Shown here: positions 26,230-35,663 of the stretch, piece after piece
Layout of the letters: each line of letters opens with the position of its first letter
Position numbering within the stretch: position 1 is the first letter of the stretch
NCBI RefSeq assembly: GCF_024054555.1
Contig: NZ_JAMXLY010000019.1
Coordinates: forward strand, 1 to 54,594
Direction: 5' to 3'
Length of the DNA: 54,594 nt
Origin: Segatella cerevisiae
Lineage (GTDB): Bacteria > Bacteroidota > Bacteroidia > Bacteroidales > Bacteroidaceae
Position numbers and translations under genes: made by a program
The notes under the pieces: generated by a model
Database searches by the model: none
What the model saw: only the letters and a program-made list of their open reading frames with translations
What the model was told of the DNA's origin: nothing

Positions 26230-27030
26230 TCATCTTTCTTTCGGTTTTTCTTTCATAACCGTAACCCTCAGCGTTGAACGGTCAAATTCGATTCCTTTTC
26301 TCTCTACATATCGACTGAGATCTCCCCGATCTGCCAGTTCCCGAGGTGTGCCTACAGACAAGCCCCGTTCACTGTCCATGAGCCAAAGCAAGTCTGCTAC
26401 CTGCAAAGCGAGTTCAAAATCATGAGTAGACAGAAAGACCGTCTTATCCATTTCATGGGCCAACCTGCGAAGGAGAAGCAACATCTCTATTTTACTTGGG
26501 AAATCCAGGAATGCCGTCGGCTCATCCAGGAAAATGACAGGTGTCTGCTGAGCCAAAGCCTTTGCAATCATCATCTTCTGCCTCTCACCATCACTTAATG
26601 TCTGAATCAACCGGTTTTTCAATTCGGCAATACCAGTCAACGAAAGGGCATGTTCGACAACCTCTTCATCTTTCGACGTCAACCGCCCCCAGAAACCGGT
26701 ATAGGGAGAACGCCCCTGTCCTACCATTTCAGTGACTGTCATATTCCGCACATGAGGTCTCCCAGTCAGGACAATACTGACCAACTGAGAAAGTTGGTGT
26801 GTAGAATAACCCGACAGAGGATGCCCTTCCAGCATGATCTGACCGGAAATCGGAGGTTGGAAAGCAGAAAGCGTTCGAAGGAGCGTAGACTTGCCCACGC
26901 CGTTAGCTCCCAACAGACAAGTGAGTTGTCCACTGTACAACGTGGCATTGAGTCCTGACATGACTGTCTTGATGACTTTTCTATGTTCTGTATAACCAAT
27001 ACTCAAGTTTTCTAATCTCAATGTCTCCAT
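26230..27030 (-). CDS. ABC transporter ATP-binding protein, FecE/BtuD-like (iron complex or cobalamin type)
   Basis: A 266-residue ATPase. Walker A GANGVGKST is at 41-49, the signature LSDGE at 145-149, Walker B VIFLDEP with Asp169/Glu170, and the switch His203. The LVSIVLTGRPHVRNMTVTEMV segment and overall form resemble the ATPases of siderophore, heme or vitamin B12 importers. The partner FecCD permease and binding protein genes are not in the window, so it is an orphan here. The -7 box lies 4 nt from the ATG, and the transcript is predicted to be leaderless. Confidence 0.88.
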   Translation of the reverse strand: METLRLENLSIGYTEHRKVIKTVMSGLNATLYSGQLTCLLGANGVGKSTLLRTLSAFQPPISGQIMLEGHPLSGYSTHQLSQLVSIVLTGRPHVRNMTVTEMVGQGRSPYTGFWGRLTSKDEEVVEHALSLTGIAELKNRLIQTLSDGERQKMMIAKALAQQTPVIFLDEPTAFLDFPSKIEMLLLLRRLAHEMDKTVFLSTHDFELALQVADLLWLMDSERGLSVGTPRELADRGDLSRYVERKGIEFDRSTLRVTVMKEKPKER

Positions 27031-27034
27031 ATTG

Positions 27035-27042
27035 CAAAATTA
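27035..27042 (-). promoter_or_regulatory. -7 box of the ABC ATPase gene (predicted leaderless)
   Basis: Minus-strand TAATTTTG followed by CAAT and then ATG, so the start site is expected on the A of the start codon. Confidence 0.55.
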
Positions 27043-27398
27043 AGAAACTCCGGTAAAGGAACAAAATAAAAACCATGTATTTTCTTCTCAGACGGTCATT
27101 ACCTTTTTTATCGATCATCAGAATTACAGAAACGATAACGTCCATAAGTCTATAACCGCTCTTAAATCTTTATCAGAATTCGGAAGTCTCATTCCCCTTA
27201 CAAATTCTGATCAGCCCCTTATCTAAGAGCATCCGACACTAATTTCACAACTTATATCCGTTAAACTCTCGACTTTATACCGATGCAAAGAACGATCTCT
27301 TTTGCCCTTTGCCAATAATAAAGTCTTCCATTATCAAGGAAAGGGAATAACTTGATAAAATAACATTTACAGGATTCTCAATTCTGAAAATTTATCCT
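27043..27398. other. Gene-poor divergent intergenic region, with one perfect inverted repeat
   Basis: No gene is apparent. TTATCAAG (27331-27338) and CTTGATAA (27351-27358) form a perfect 8-nt inverted repeat with a 12-nt spacer, about 41 nt upstream of the cutC -7 box. It may be an operator for cutC. No other structure was noticed. Confidence 0.4.
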
Positions 27399-27406
27399 TA
27401 TCTTTG
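27399..27406 (+). promoter_or_regulatory. -7 box of cutC
   Basis: TATCTTTG, 58 nt before the ATG at 27465. Confidence 0.5.
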
Positions 27407-27464
27407 TCATGTTTTTAGGAACTTTTCTTAAAACAGGTATACAAGTTCTAGACAGAATGCCTCT

Positions 27465-28208
27465 ATGATAGATCGAAACCATTTCAAATTCGAAGTTTGT
27501 GCCAACTGTGTCGAAAGTTGTATGGCAGCCCAAGACGGTGGAGCAGACAGGGTCGAACTTTGTGCAGGAATTCCGGAAGGTGGTACAACACCCTCTTATG
27601 GAGAAATCCTTGTCGCGCGGAAAGTATTGACTCATACCCTTCTGCATGTCATTATCCGCCCCCGTGCCGGGTCTTTCGTCTATAGCCCTCTTGAGGCAGA
27701 AAGAATGATGGCAGATATAGATATTTCCAGAGAACTTGGTGCTGACGGAGTCGTTTTCGGTTGCCTGACTCCTGAAGGGACGATCGACAAGGACTTGAAT
27801 GCCCGTCTCGTGGAACATGCAAAGGGCATGAACATCACTTTCCATCGGGCTTTTGACGTCTGTTCCAATCCTCAACAGGCAATTGAGGATATTATCCAAC
27901 TGGGATTTAACCGTATATTGACATCCGGTCAAAAGCCTACGGCTATCCAAGGCGTAAAGGAACTTGCAGCCTTTCAGCGACAGGCAGATCACAGGATACA
28001 GATAATGGCTGGCTGTGGAGTAAATGAAAGTAATATTGCGAGGATATATTCTTCCACCAAAATCACAGAATACCATTTTTCCGCACGCAGGAAGGCAGGA
28101 CATAATAGCAAAGACGGGCAGATCTGGACACAACAGTTTGGAGAATTCCTGACCACGACTCCAGATAGAGTTAAGAGCACCATTGACGCACTTTTCAACA
28201 ATCTGTAA
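27465..28208 (+). CDS. cutC: CutC family protein
   Basis: A 247-residue TIM-barrel protein. FEVCANCVES at the start, GADRVELCAGIPEGGTTPSYG, IRPRAGSFVYS, GADGVVFGCLTPEGTID, and the FHRAFD segment are all diagnostic CutC features. The family was linked to copper homeostasis in E. coli, but its exact function remains disputed. No other copper genes are adjacent. The next gene starts 78 nt downstream. Confidence 0.93.
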   Translation: MIDRNHFKFEVCANCVESCMAAQDGGADRVELCAGIPEGGTTPSYGEILVARKVLTHTLLHVIIRPRAGSFVYSPLEAERMMADIDISRELGADGVVFGCLTPEGTIDKDLNARLVEHAKGMNITFHRAFDVCSNPQQAIEDIIQLGFNRILTSGQKPTAIQGVKELAAFQRQADHRIQIMAGCGVNESNIARIYSSTKITEYHFSARRKAGHNSKDGQIWTQQFGEFLTTTPDRVKSTIDALFNNL

Positions 28209-28286
28209 ATTCAAGCAACGCAATACAAATCTTCAACCAATTCCAATTCTAAGGATATATAAGTATTAATTTTAGATTTATCTTTA

Positions 28287-30923
28287 ATGAAAAAGATCTT
28301 TTCTCTTATCTTATTAAGCATCTTCTGTATGACGATAAAAGGGCAGGAAAACAGCCATTTCATCACAGATGCGGCTTACCGCAATAAAGTCGTACAGGTT
28401 TTTGACAACAGGATGAAACTCATCGGGAAACCTATCCCCGGGTTCAGCGATGTGCATGCCACCCCACAGGAAAAAGAAGCCTTGCAGTTCCTTTATGCCT
28501 ATATGCCTCTTGCCGACTTGACAGACTACCCCGTCTCTTTCTATTTGGAGAATGTCAGGTGCAGTTTCAAGACCAGAGAAGAAATGCCATGGGGGAATAA
28601 AGTTCCGGAGTTGCTGTTTCGGCATTTCGTTCTGCCGATCCGCGTCAACAATGAGAATCTGGACAGTTCACGTGCCGTGTTTTACAAGCAATTGAAACCC
28701 AGAATAGAAGGGATGAACATGTACAATGCCATCTTGGAAGTCAATCACTGGTGTCACGAACACATGACCTATGAACCTTCCGACGCCCGGACTTCCGCTC
28801 CTCTCGCCTCCATGCGAACAGCAACGGGGCGCTGTGGAGAAGAGAGCACCTTTGCCGTAGCTGCACTCCGAGCCGTGGGTATACCAGCCCGCCAAGTGTA
28901 TGTTCCTCGTTGGGCTCATACGGATGACAACCATGCCTGGGTCGAAGCTTGGGCTGACGGCCAATGGTACTTCTTCGGAGCATGCGAGCCCCAGCCTGTC
29001 CTCAATCTCGGGTGGTTCAATGCACCAGCTTCACGCGCCCTCCTCATTCACACGAGTGCGTTTGGAGACTACGAAGGACCCGAGGAAGTCGTCCTCCGCA
29101 CGAATAACATCACAGAAATCAATCTGATCGACAACTACGCGACAACGGCACGCGTCGATTTTCATATTGTGGATGTGAACGGCAAACCTGTGAAAGATGC
29201 ACGCGTCGATTTCAAGATCTACAACTATGCAGAATTCTATTCAGCCGTAACGAAATACACAGATGCTGACGGTAGCACCTTCCTCACTGCAGGTAAGGGT
29301 GACATGCTCGTATGGGCTTCAAAAGACGGGATGTACAATTACGCCAAAGCTTCCTTTGGAAAAGACAGGACGGTAAATATTGTATTGAGTCGTAATGGGC
29401 AGAAGGATCTTCAGCAAACTGCTTTTCCTGAGGATTCTCTGAATATCGTGCCGCCTCCTGAGCACGCTCTCATACCGGAAGTGACGCCAGAGATGGACCT
29501 CGCCAACAAAAAAAGGACTGCCAGAGAAGACTCCATCAGAAATGCCTATACGTCCACTTTCCTCAACGAAAATGAAGCGCGTAAAATATCTTCAGACGCT
29601 GCCCCATATCTGGTCAAATCCAGAGGAAATCATGCAACAATCGAGGCTTTCCTGGCTCGCCATCAAGACAACTTACCCCGGGCTATTGCGCTACTGAAGA
29701 CTTTAAGTGACAAGGATTTGAGGGATATGCCTCTCGCTATTCTTGAAGATAATTTCACGGCCACCAGCAACGAACTCTGTCCACGGGTTGAGGATGAGAT
29801 GATCATCGCTCCCTTCAAGCACTATTTCGAGAACGCATTTGATAAAAAGACTACACGAAGCTTTATCAAGGACCCTTCCAAACTCGCAACTTGGATAAAG
29901 GAGCATATCAGGATGAATCCTGACAAGAAAGCCCTGTCCATCGCACAAACACCTGTAGGCACAATGAAATTCAGGATGACGGATCCTCGCTCACGGGATA
30001 TTTTCTTTGTAGACGTGGCTCGAAGCCTCGGTATCCAGGCCCGTAAAGATGCCGTTACTTCAAAAGTCCAATATTTCAAGAACAATAAATGGATCGATGT
30101 CAACTTCGATTCGGGAACTCCCGTCATTCCTCCTGCCGGAACATTGAAATTAGATTACACACCTACTAAGATCTTGGCTAACCCAATGTATTACAGCCAT
30201 TTTACCATCAGTAAAATAGATAAGGGGACCACTCAACTACTTAATTTTGACGAAGGGCAAGTCGATATGGGAGGCGGTACAAGTTGGGAGAACACTTTCA
30301 AAAACGGTGTACAACTTGATGCCGGGACTTATCTTCTCACAACCGGAACAAGACTAGCCAATGGCAGTGTACTGGCAATAAACAGAATATTCAATATCAA
30401 GGACGGAGAGACCACAGAACTGCCCCTTGATATCAGGCAAGATATATCCAAAGCAACAGTCATCGGGACCTTCGGTTCAGAGTCGGAATACCTTCCTTAT
30501 GATCTTAAGACCAAGAAAGTCGGTACATCGAAGACCATCTTATCCCAAACCGGCAGAGGATTTTATGTTCTGGGAATATTAGGAGTAGGCCAGGAACCTA
30601 CCAATCATGCCCTGCATGATATTGCCAAGATTCGGGAGACCTTCAATCAATGGAAACGTCCATTCGTCTTTCTGTTCGAAAACAAGTCTGATGCAGATAA
30701 GTTCAAAGCCAAAGATTTTGGCACTCTTCCATCCAATACGTTCTTCGGCATAGACAACAAAGGCAGCATCCTCAATAAAATTGTAAGCAACTTGAAATTG
30801 AGCAATCGTTCACAGTTGCCGATCTTCATTATTGCAGACACCTTTGATCGTGTCGTATTCGTATCACAAGGATACACCATCGGACTCGGAGAGCAGATCA
30901 AGAACATCATAGATCAGTTATAA
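28287..30923 (+). CDS. Exported transglutaminase-like protein with thioredoxin-like C-terminal part
   Basis: An 878-residue protein with an N-terminal signal peptide (MKKIFSLILLSIFCMTIKG, cleavage near 19). A transglutaminase-like fold occupies about 140-240: Cys183 in GRCGEEST and His216 in DDNHAWVEAW; the usual aspartate position reads ACEP, so the third catalytic residue is unclear. A carboxypeptidase-regulatory-like beta domain follows (DVNGKPVKDARVDFKI, about 300-370), then a further unassigned region. The last 130 residues look thioredoxin-like without a CxxC. Periplasmic or surface location and peptidase- or crosslinking-type chemistry are inferences; large proteins of this kind are common in Bacteroidota. 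A strong terminator follows. Confidence 0.8.
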   Translation: MKKIFSLILLSIFCMTIKGQENSHFITDAAYRNKVVQVFDNRMKLIGKPIPGFSDVHATPQEKEALQFLYAYMPLADLTDYPVSFYLENVRCSFKTREEMPWGNKVPELLFRHFVLPIRVNNENLDSSRAVFYKQLKPRIEGMNMYNAILEVNHWCHEHMTYEPSDARTSAPLASMRTATGRCGEESTFAVAALRAVGIPARQVYVPRWAHTDDNHAWVEAWADGQWYFFGACEPQPVLNLGWFNAPASRALLIHTSAFGDYEGPEEVVLRTNNITEINLIDNYATTARVDFHIVDVNGKPVKDARVDFKIYNYAEFYSAVTKYTDADGSTFLTAGKGDMLVWASKDGMYNYAKASFGKDRTVNIVLSRNGQKDLQQTAFPEDSLNIVPPPEHALIPEVTPEMDLANKKRTAREDSIRNAYTSTFLNENEARKISSDAAPYLVKSRGNHATIEAFLARHQDNLPRAIALLKTLSDKDLRDMPLAILEDNFTATSNELCPRVEDEMIIAPFKHYFENAFDKKTTRSFIKDPSKLATWIKEHIRMNPDKKALSIAQTPVGTMKFRMTDPRSRDIFFVDVARSLGIQARKDAVTSKVQYFKNNKWIDVNFDSGTPVIPPAGTLKLDYTPTKILANPMYYSHFTISKIDKGTTQLLNFDEGQVDMGGGTSWENTFKNGVQLDAGTYLLTTGTRLANGSVLAINRIFNIKDGETTELPLDIRQDISKATVIGTFGSESEYLPYDLKTKKVGTSKTILSQTGRGFYVLGILGVGQEPTNHALHDIAKIRETFNQWKRPFVFLFENKSDADKFKAKDFGTLPSNTFFGIDNKGSILNKIVSNLKLSNRSQLPIFIIADTFDRVVFVSQGYTIGLGEQIKNIIDQL

Positions 30924-30944
30924 TCGGATCTTTCAAAAGGTATA

Positions 30945-30987
30945 AAAAGGCAGGAAGAACGTATGAGTTGTTCTTCCTGCCCTTTTT
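30945..30987 (+). terminator. Terminator after the transglutaminase-like gene
   Basis: GGCAGGAAGAAC (30949-30960) pairs perfectly with GTTCTTCCTGCC (30970-30981), followed by a T-run. Confidence 0.9.
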
Positions 30988-31081
30988 ACATTATTTTGCA
31001 TATACAGGCTAATCTGACCAAAGGAACATTCTTTAAATAAGAAATACAAGCCATCTCTGTTCACCAATAAAATAATTTCAG

Positions 31082-31089
31082 TATCTTTG
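31082..31089 (+). promoter_or_regulatory. -7 box of the SF1 helicase gene
   Basis: TATCTTTG, 7 nt before the ATG at 31097; the leader would be about 3 nt. Confidence 0.5.
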
Positions 31090-31096
31090 CGACAAG

Positions 31097-33151
31097 ATGA
31101 GTGATCAAGATTCTCCGATTCAGGCGCTACAAAGACAGAAACTGCTCCTGAAGATGGAATATTTCGAAGAAAAGGAAGCTTTCCGCAAACAGACAGAAGC
31201 AACAGGTTTACAACGCAAGATCAAACGTGGTGACGCCTGGTATCCGCTGACCATCGGGAAGAGCTATTATAATTCTTTGAATCAAAAGGTGTTAGAGGTG
31301 TTCCGCACAAATGAACAGGACATCGAACACAATTTCGAATTCGGGAAACCGGTTGTTCTGTTCAGTATTTCAAAAACGAAAGAAAAGAACAGTATACACT
31401 ACTTCAATTTCACCGGAACCGTGAGTTTCGTGGAGGGTGACCGTATGGCTATCATCGTTCCTGATACGGAAATCCTCAGCATTCAGACCTGCACAAATCC
31501 CGTGGGCGTACAACTCTTCTTTGACGAGACCAGTTATCGCCTGATGTTCGATGCCTTAGACAGGGTGATCAATGCCAAGGACAACCGACTGGCTTATCTC
31601 CGGGACTTGTTCTATACTCACCGGCAGGCAGGACGATTCACTTTTGCCCCGACCCGATTTCCATGGTTGAATCCCACTCAGGAGAAAGCCGTCAACGAGG
31701 TACTATGGGCTAAGGATGTTGCCGTTGTACACGGCCCTCCCGGAACAGGAAAGACCACTACTCTTGTGGAAGCCATCAATGCCACGCTGATGCGGGAAAA
31801 TCAGGTACTGGTCTGTGCCCAAAGTAATATGGCAGTAGACTGGATCTGTGAAAAACTCGATGACAGAGGGATCAACGTCCTGCGCATAGGCAATCCCACT
31901 CGTGTGACTGACCGCATGCTATCCTCCACTTACGAACGGCGATTCGAAGACGACCCTGACTACCCCTCTCTTTGGGCTATCAGAAGAAATATAAGAGAAT
32001 TAAGACAACACCGCAAGAAAGGTGAGCACCAAAAGTTGGAGCGGTTAAAGAGCAAGGCCATCGAACTGGAACTCCGCATCCGCGCACGTCTGTTCAGTGA
32101 GGCGCGGGTCATCGCCTGCACACTTACCGGATCGGCCAATCATCTGTTGGAAGGACAGAAATATGCGACGTTGTTCATCGATGAAGCTGCCCAAGCCTTA
32201 GAGGCGGCATGCTGGATTCCCATGCGCAAATGCACCAGAGTCATCTTTGCCGGAGACCACTGTCAATTACCCCCTACGGTCAAAAGTTTGGCAGCCGTCA
32301 AAGCCGGACTCGGAAAGACGTTGATGGAACGGATTGTAAAGAACAAACCGGAGGTCGTAACACTTTTGAAGGTCCAGTACAGGATGAATGACCAGATCAT
32401 GCACTTTTCCAGTGAGTGGTTCTATAACGGTCAAGTGGTCAGCGCCCCCCAAGTCAGGCAACGTGGCATTCTGGACTACGATCATCCCATGATGTGGATA
32501 GATACCAAAGATTTCAGCCTTGACCCGGAATATAAGTCAAATGGAGAAAGTGAGACGGAGCAACCCTTCCACGAAGAGTTTGTAGGTTCCTCTTTCGGAC
32601 GGATCAATAAGGCAGAGGCAGAACTCACCTTGAACACGCTGGAAAACTATTTCGAAAAGATCGGAAAGCAGCGCATCCTTGATGAGGAAATAGATACGGG
32701 GATCATTTCCCCTTATCGTGCCCAGGTGCAATACCTCAGAAAACTCATCCACAAGCGGGCATTCTTCAAGCCTTATCGGTCTCTTATTACAGTGAATACT
32801 GTAGACGGGTTCCAAGGGCAGGAAAGGGATATCATCCTGATCTCTATGGTCCGGTCAAACGAAGATAAGCAGATAGGGTTCCTCAATGACTTGAGACGGA
32901 TGAATGTCGCCATCACCAGAGCGCGGATGAAACTCGTCATACTCGGGGATGCCTCAACATTGACCAAACATCCTTTCTATTTGAAATTGTGGAACTACAT
33001 CCAGGATATCAATAAGACAGATCACAATCAGACCGGAGAAACCGATCCTTCAGTAAAGGACTTTCTGGTGGAGGCAGAAAAGGGCGAACCAAACAGCCCT
33101 GAAGGGCTTCCGGATGATCTGCCATCAGATACAGAATCGAAAAAAGAATAA
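31097..33151 (+). CDS. Superfamily 1 DNA/RNA helicase, UPF1/IGHMBP2-like
   Basis: A 684-residue AAA-type helicase. Walker A GPPGTGKT is at 213-220, Walker B FIDEAAQALEAACW near 360, motif III GDHCQLPPTVKS, motif IV LKVQYRMNDQIMHF, motif V VDGFQGQERDIILISMVRSN and motif VI NVAITRARMKLVILGD. The first 200 residues form the OB-like and stalk region seen in UPF1/IGHMBP2-type SF1B enzymes. The acidic C-terminal 50 residues look disordered. It probably unwinds nucleic acid 5' to 3'; the cellular role in bacteria is not known. A small conserved-looking gene follows 26 nt downstream. Confidence 0.88.
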   Translation: MSDQDSPIQALQRQKLLLKMEYFEEKEAFRKQTEATGLQRKIKRGDAWYPLTIGKSYYNSLNQKVLEVFRTNEQDIEHNFEFGKPVVLFSISKTKEKNSIHYFNFTGTVSFVEGDRMAIIVPDTEILSIQTCTNPVGVQLFFDETSYRLMFDALDRVINAKDNRLAYLRDLFYTHRQAGRFTFAPTRFPWLNPTQEKAVNEVLWAKDVAVVHGPPGTGKTTTLVEAINATLMRENQVLVCAQSNMAVDWICEKLDDRGINVLRIGNPTRVTDRMLSSTYERRFEDDPDYPSLWAIRRNIRELRQHRKKGEHQKLERLKSKAIELELRIRARLFSEARVIACTLTGSANHLLEGQKYATLFIDEAAQALEAACWIPMRKCTRVIFAGDHCQLPPTVKSLAAVKAGLGKTLMERIVKNKPEVVTLLKVQYRMNDQIMHFSSEWFYNGQVVSAPQVRQRGILDYDHPMMWIDTKDFSLDPEYKSNGESETEQPFHEEFVGSSFGRINKAEAELTLNTLENYFEKIGKQRILDEEIDTGIISPYRAQVQYLRKLIHKRAFFKPYRSLITVNTVDGFQGQERDIILISMVRSNEDKQIGFLNDLRRMNVAITRARMKLVILGDASTLTKHPFYLKLWNYIQDINKTDHNQTGETDPSVKDFLVEAEKGEPNSPEGLPDDLPSDTESKKE

Positions 33152-33177
33152 TTCAAACTTTCAATCAACGAAAATCT

Positions 33178-33573
33178 ATGTTAGAAAGAGACTTTTTTAT
33201 GAGAATCCTCCGAGAATTTGAAGCCGCCGTACAAGCCTTTCTCGAGAAAAACGAAGGTGAAGACAAAGATGCAATGCTCAAAGAGTTGTACAAGCGTTAT
33301 GTAGGGCCGTATGAACTGCTGAGGAATATGACCATCGACGAGGCTCTCGATTATGCACAGGACAATTGGAAGCCTGAAGAGCGCATCCAAAGACTGGAAA
33401 TGCTGGCAGAACTCTGGTATGACGAAGGTGATCAAATGGGAAGTAAACCTATGCGTGACCTGATACTGGACAAAGCCTTCAAACTCTTGGATTATGTTGA
33501 CAGCCATAGCAGCACTTACTCTATGACGAGAAAACAAAAACTCGCTCATATCCGGCAACTGCAGGAAAACTGA
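33178..33573 (+). CDS. Small helical protein of unknown function
   Basis: A 131-residue, strongly charged and probably all-helical protein. I cannot name its family. The MLERDFFMRILREFEAAV start and ELYKRYVGPYELLRNM segment have the regular pattern of packed helices. No signal peptide, membrane segment or cysteine is present. It lies 26 nt after the helicase gene and may share its transcript. Confidence 0.7.
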   Translation: MLERDFFMRILREFEAAVQAFLEKNEGEDKDAMLKELYKRYVGPYELLRNMTIDEALDYAQDNWKPEERIQRLEMLAELWYDEGDQMGSKPMRDLILDKAFKLLDYVDSHSSTYSMTRKQKLAHIRQLQEN

Positions 33574-33710
33574 AAACGGGGTAAGACCACCGGACGTATC
33601 ACTTGACAAACTCTTTTGAGCCGGCGGGCACAAGAGAAGATACGCCGGTCATACTTCCAAGACAAACTACGAAACAGGATAACAAAGATAATGTACAAAG
33701 AAGCAGAAAC

Positions 33711-35090
33711 ATGACAAATACGAATGACATGACCATCGGATCCCCCACAAGGGGAATTCTGAGATTTGCTGTACCTCTTATTTTGGGATACATTCTCCAG
33801 CAAATGTACCTCATCATCGACGCAGCCATTGTAGGGCGATGGATAGGTGTAAATGCGCTTGCTGCAGTAGGAGCCTCAACATCCATTATGTTCCTGATAT
33901 TAGGGTTCTGCAATGGGTGTTGTGCAGGATTTGCCATCCCTATAGCCCAGTCCTTCGGTGCCAAAGACTATACGAAGATGAGGTCGTACGTGGGTAACGC
34001 ACTTCGTATCGGCGTTGTACTGGCAATTGTCATCACTCTCCTGGCGTGCATTTTCTGTACACGGCTTCTGAAACTTGTCAACACTCCGATAGGCATTTTC
34101 CACGATGCCTATATCTTTCTCCTGTTACAGTTTCTTGCCATTCCCTTCATCTTCGCCTACAATCTTTTTTCAGGGTTCATCCGTGCTCTCGGCAATTCTA
34201 AAGAACCATTCTACTTTCTGATCCTATCTTCGTTCCTGAACATATTACTCGATATCATCTTGATCATCATCTTGAAAATGGGGGTAGCCGGCGCCGGACT
34301 GGCAACAATGATCTCTCAGGTTTTCGCCGTCTTGCTTTGCTGCATCTATATCAAGAGAAAACTCCGTATCCTGATTCCTCAGGGGAAGGAACGGCAGTAC
34401 GACAATAAACGGATCAGTATACTCCTCAATAACGGTGTACCCATGGGACTGCAGTTTTCCATCACAGGAATCGGCATCATCATGCTCCAAAGTGCCAATA
34501 ATGCATTAGGTACGATCTATGTAGCTGCTTTCACAGCCTCTATACGAATCAAATATCTTTTCACCTGTGTCTTTGAGAATATAGGTGTAGCCATGGCCAC
34601 CTATTGCGGACAGAATATCGGAGCGAAAGACACCAGTCGTGTAGCTTTAGGCGTTCGCTCAGCCATAAAGATCATGCTGGTCTATTTTGTCATAACGGTC
34701 CTCCTTATCTATCCGTTCGCTGATGACATGATGAGTCTTTTCGTCAAGTCCGGAGAGACATCAGTCATCAACAATGCAGCCATGCTGATGAGAATAGCCA
34801 ATTTCTTCTATCCGGCATTGGGAATTCTGACGATCTTGCGCTACTCGATCCAAGGTCTGGGATATTCCAATCTGTCTATGATGAGTGGCGTAATGGAAAT
34901 GATCGCCCGTTGTATTGTCAGTATCTGGATGGTCCCGGCACTGAAATTCTTAGGTGTGTGCTACGGAGATCCGGTGGCCTGGTGTATGGCTGATATGTTC
35001 CTCATTCCGGGATATATATGGCTCTACCATCATCTGAAGAAAAAAATGGCTTTGGAAAAACAATCCCCCTTGTCTGGCAAGGCTCAATGA
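33711..35090 (+). CDS. MATE-family efflux transporter
   Basis: A 459-residue protein with about 12 hydrophobic segments in two homologous halves (about 15-230 and 240-450). MTIGSPTRGILRFAVPLILGYILQQMY and the ALAAVGASTSIMFL segment are typical of the DinF/NorM-like MATE group. It exports drugs or metabolites using a sodium or proton gradient. I chose the ATG at 33711; the frame is open further upstream to 33603, but that extension is hydrophilic and not MATE-like. The substrate is unknown. Confidence 0.88.
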   Translation: MTNTNDMTIGSPTRGILRFAVPLILGYILQQMYLIIDAAIVGRWIGVNALAAVGASTSIMFLILGFCNGCCAGFAIPIAQSFGAKDYTKMRSYVGNALRIGVVLAIVITLLACIFCTRLLKLVNTPIGIFHDAYIFLLLQFLAIPFIFAYNLFSGFIRALGNSKEPFYFLILSSFLNILLDIILIIILKMGVAGAGLATMISQVFAVLLCCIYIKRKLRILIPQGKERQYDNKRISILLNNGVPMGLQFSITGIGIIMLQSANNALGTIYVAAFTASIRIKYLFTCVFENIGVAMATYCGQNIGAKDTSRVALGVRSAIKIMLVYFVITVLLIYPFADDMMSLFVKSGETSVINNAAMLMRIANFFYPALGILTILRYSIQGLGYSNLSMMSGVMEMIARCIVSIWMVPALKFLGVCYGDPVAWCMADMFLIPGYIWLYHHLKKKMALEKQSPLSGKAQ

Positions 35091-35663
35091 AACCCAAGCA
35101 ATATATCGTTGTGGCAGATCATAATGTTGTGTTGACAGAACAAATCAACTGAAAACATACGGATTCGTTATCGCCAAGAAAGGACTAAAAGCAAACGGTT
35201 ATCTGTCAAATATTTTCCATATCCGTATATTGTCAGTCAACATCCTCCAAAAAGAAAATACCTTTCAAAAAGAGCTAGGAATACCTTTCGTTAAACCTAT
35301 TAAAGCCCTTTCCCAAGATTCGAGAAACAAGTTTTCGTAGTTTCGAGAATGTTGCCGTCATGTTTCTCGAAAGAGACGCCTGACTTTCGAGAAACTATAC
35401 CCTCTTCTTTCTCGAAAGAGACAGGGGTATTTTTATGAACGACAAACTGTAAATATACTTTACCTAAAAGGCTCGGAATGAACTGGGTATTTTTTGTTTC
35501 TTAATATAGTACTGTCCCCTCATGAAGCTTTCAGATAAAAGCAAGCAAGGCTATATCCGAATATCCACAAGGATATTCATAGCAGGATTCATCAAGTTAT
35601 CGACCTTTTATTATTTATATTCAGATCTTCCGAAAGTTTTAAAGGCCACTCCTCCAGCAGATT
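35091..35663. other. Gene-poor convergent intergenic region
   Basis: No gene is evident. Besides the TTTCGAGAAA cluster (35318-35422), a perfect hairpin lies at 35559-35578 (GAATATCC, loop ACAA, GGATATTC). It may be a weak transcription end signal between the convergent MATE and MFS genes. Confidence 0.5.
35318..35422. repeat. TTTCGAGAAA palindromic repeat cluster, copy B
   Basis: Five TTTCGAGAAA or TTTCTCGAAA units, complete or near-complete, at about 35318, 35340, 35362, 35384 and 35408, in alternating orientation. TTCGTAGTTTCGAGAA (35334-35349) and GTTTCTCGAAAGAGACG (35362-35378) are identical to parts of copy A at 9280-9341, more than 26 kb away. Confidence 0.75.

Noticed and set aside
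27378..28223. 281-codon minus-strand frame opposite cutC
   Set aside because: CutC on the plus strand is unmistakable; the opposite frame is Cys-rich without any motif and would cover the cutC promoter.
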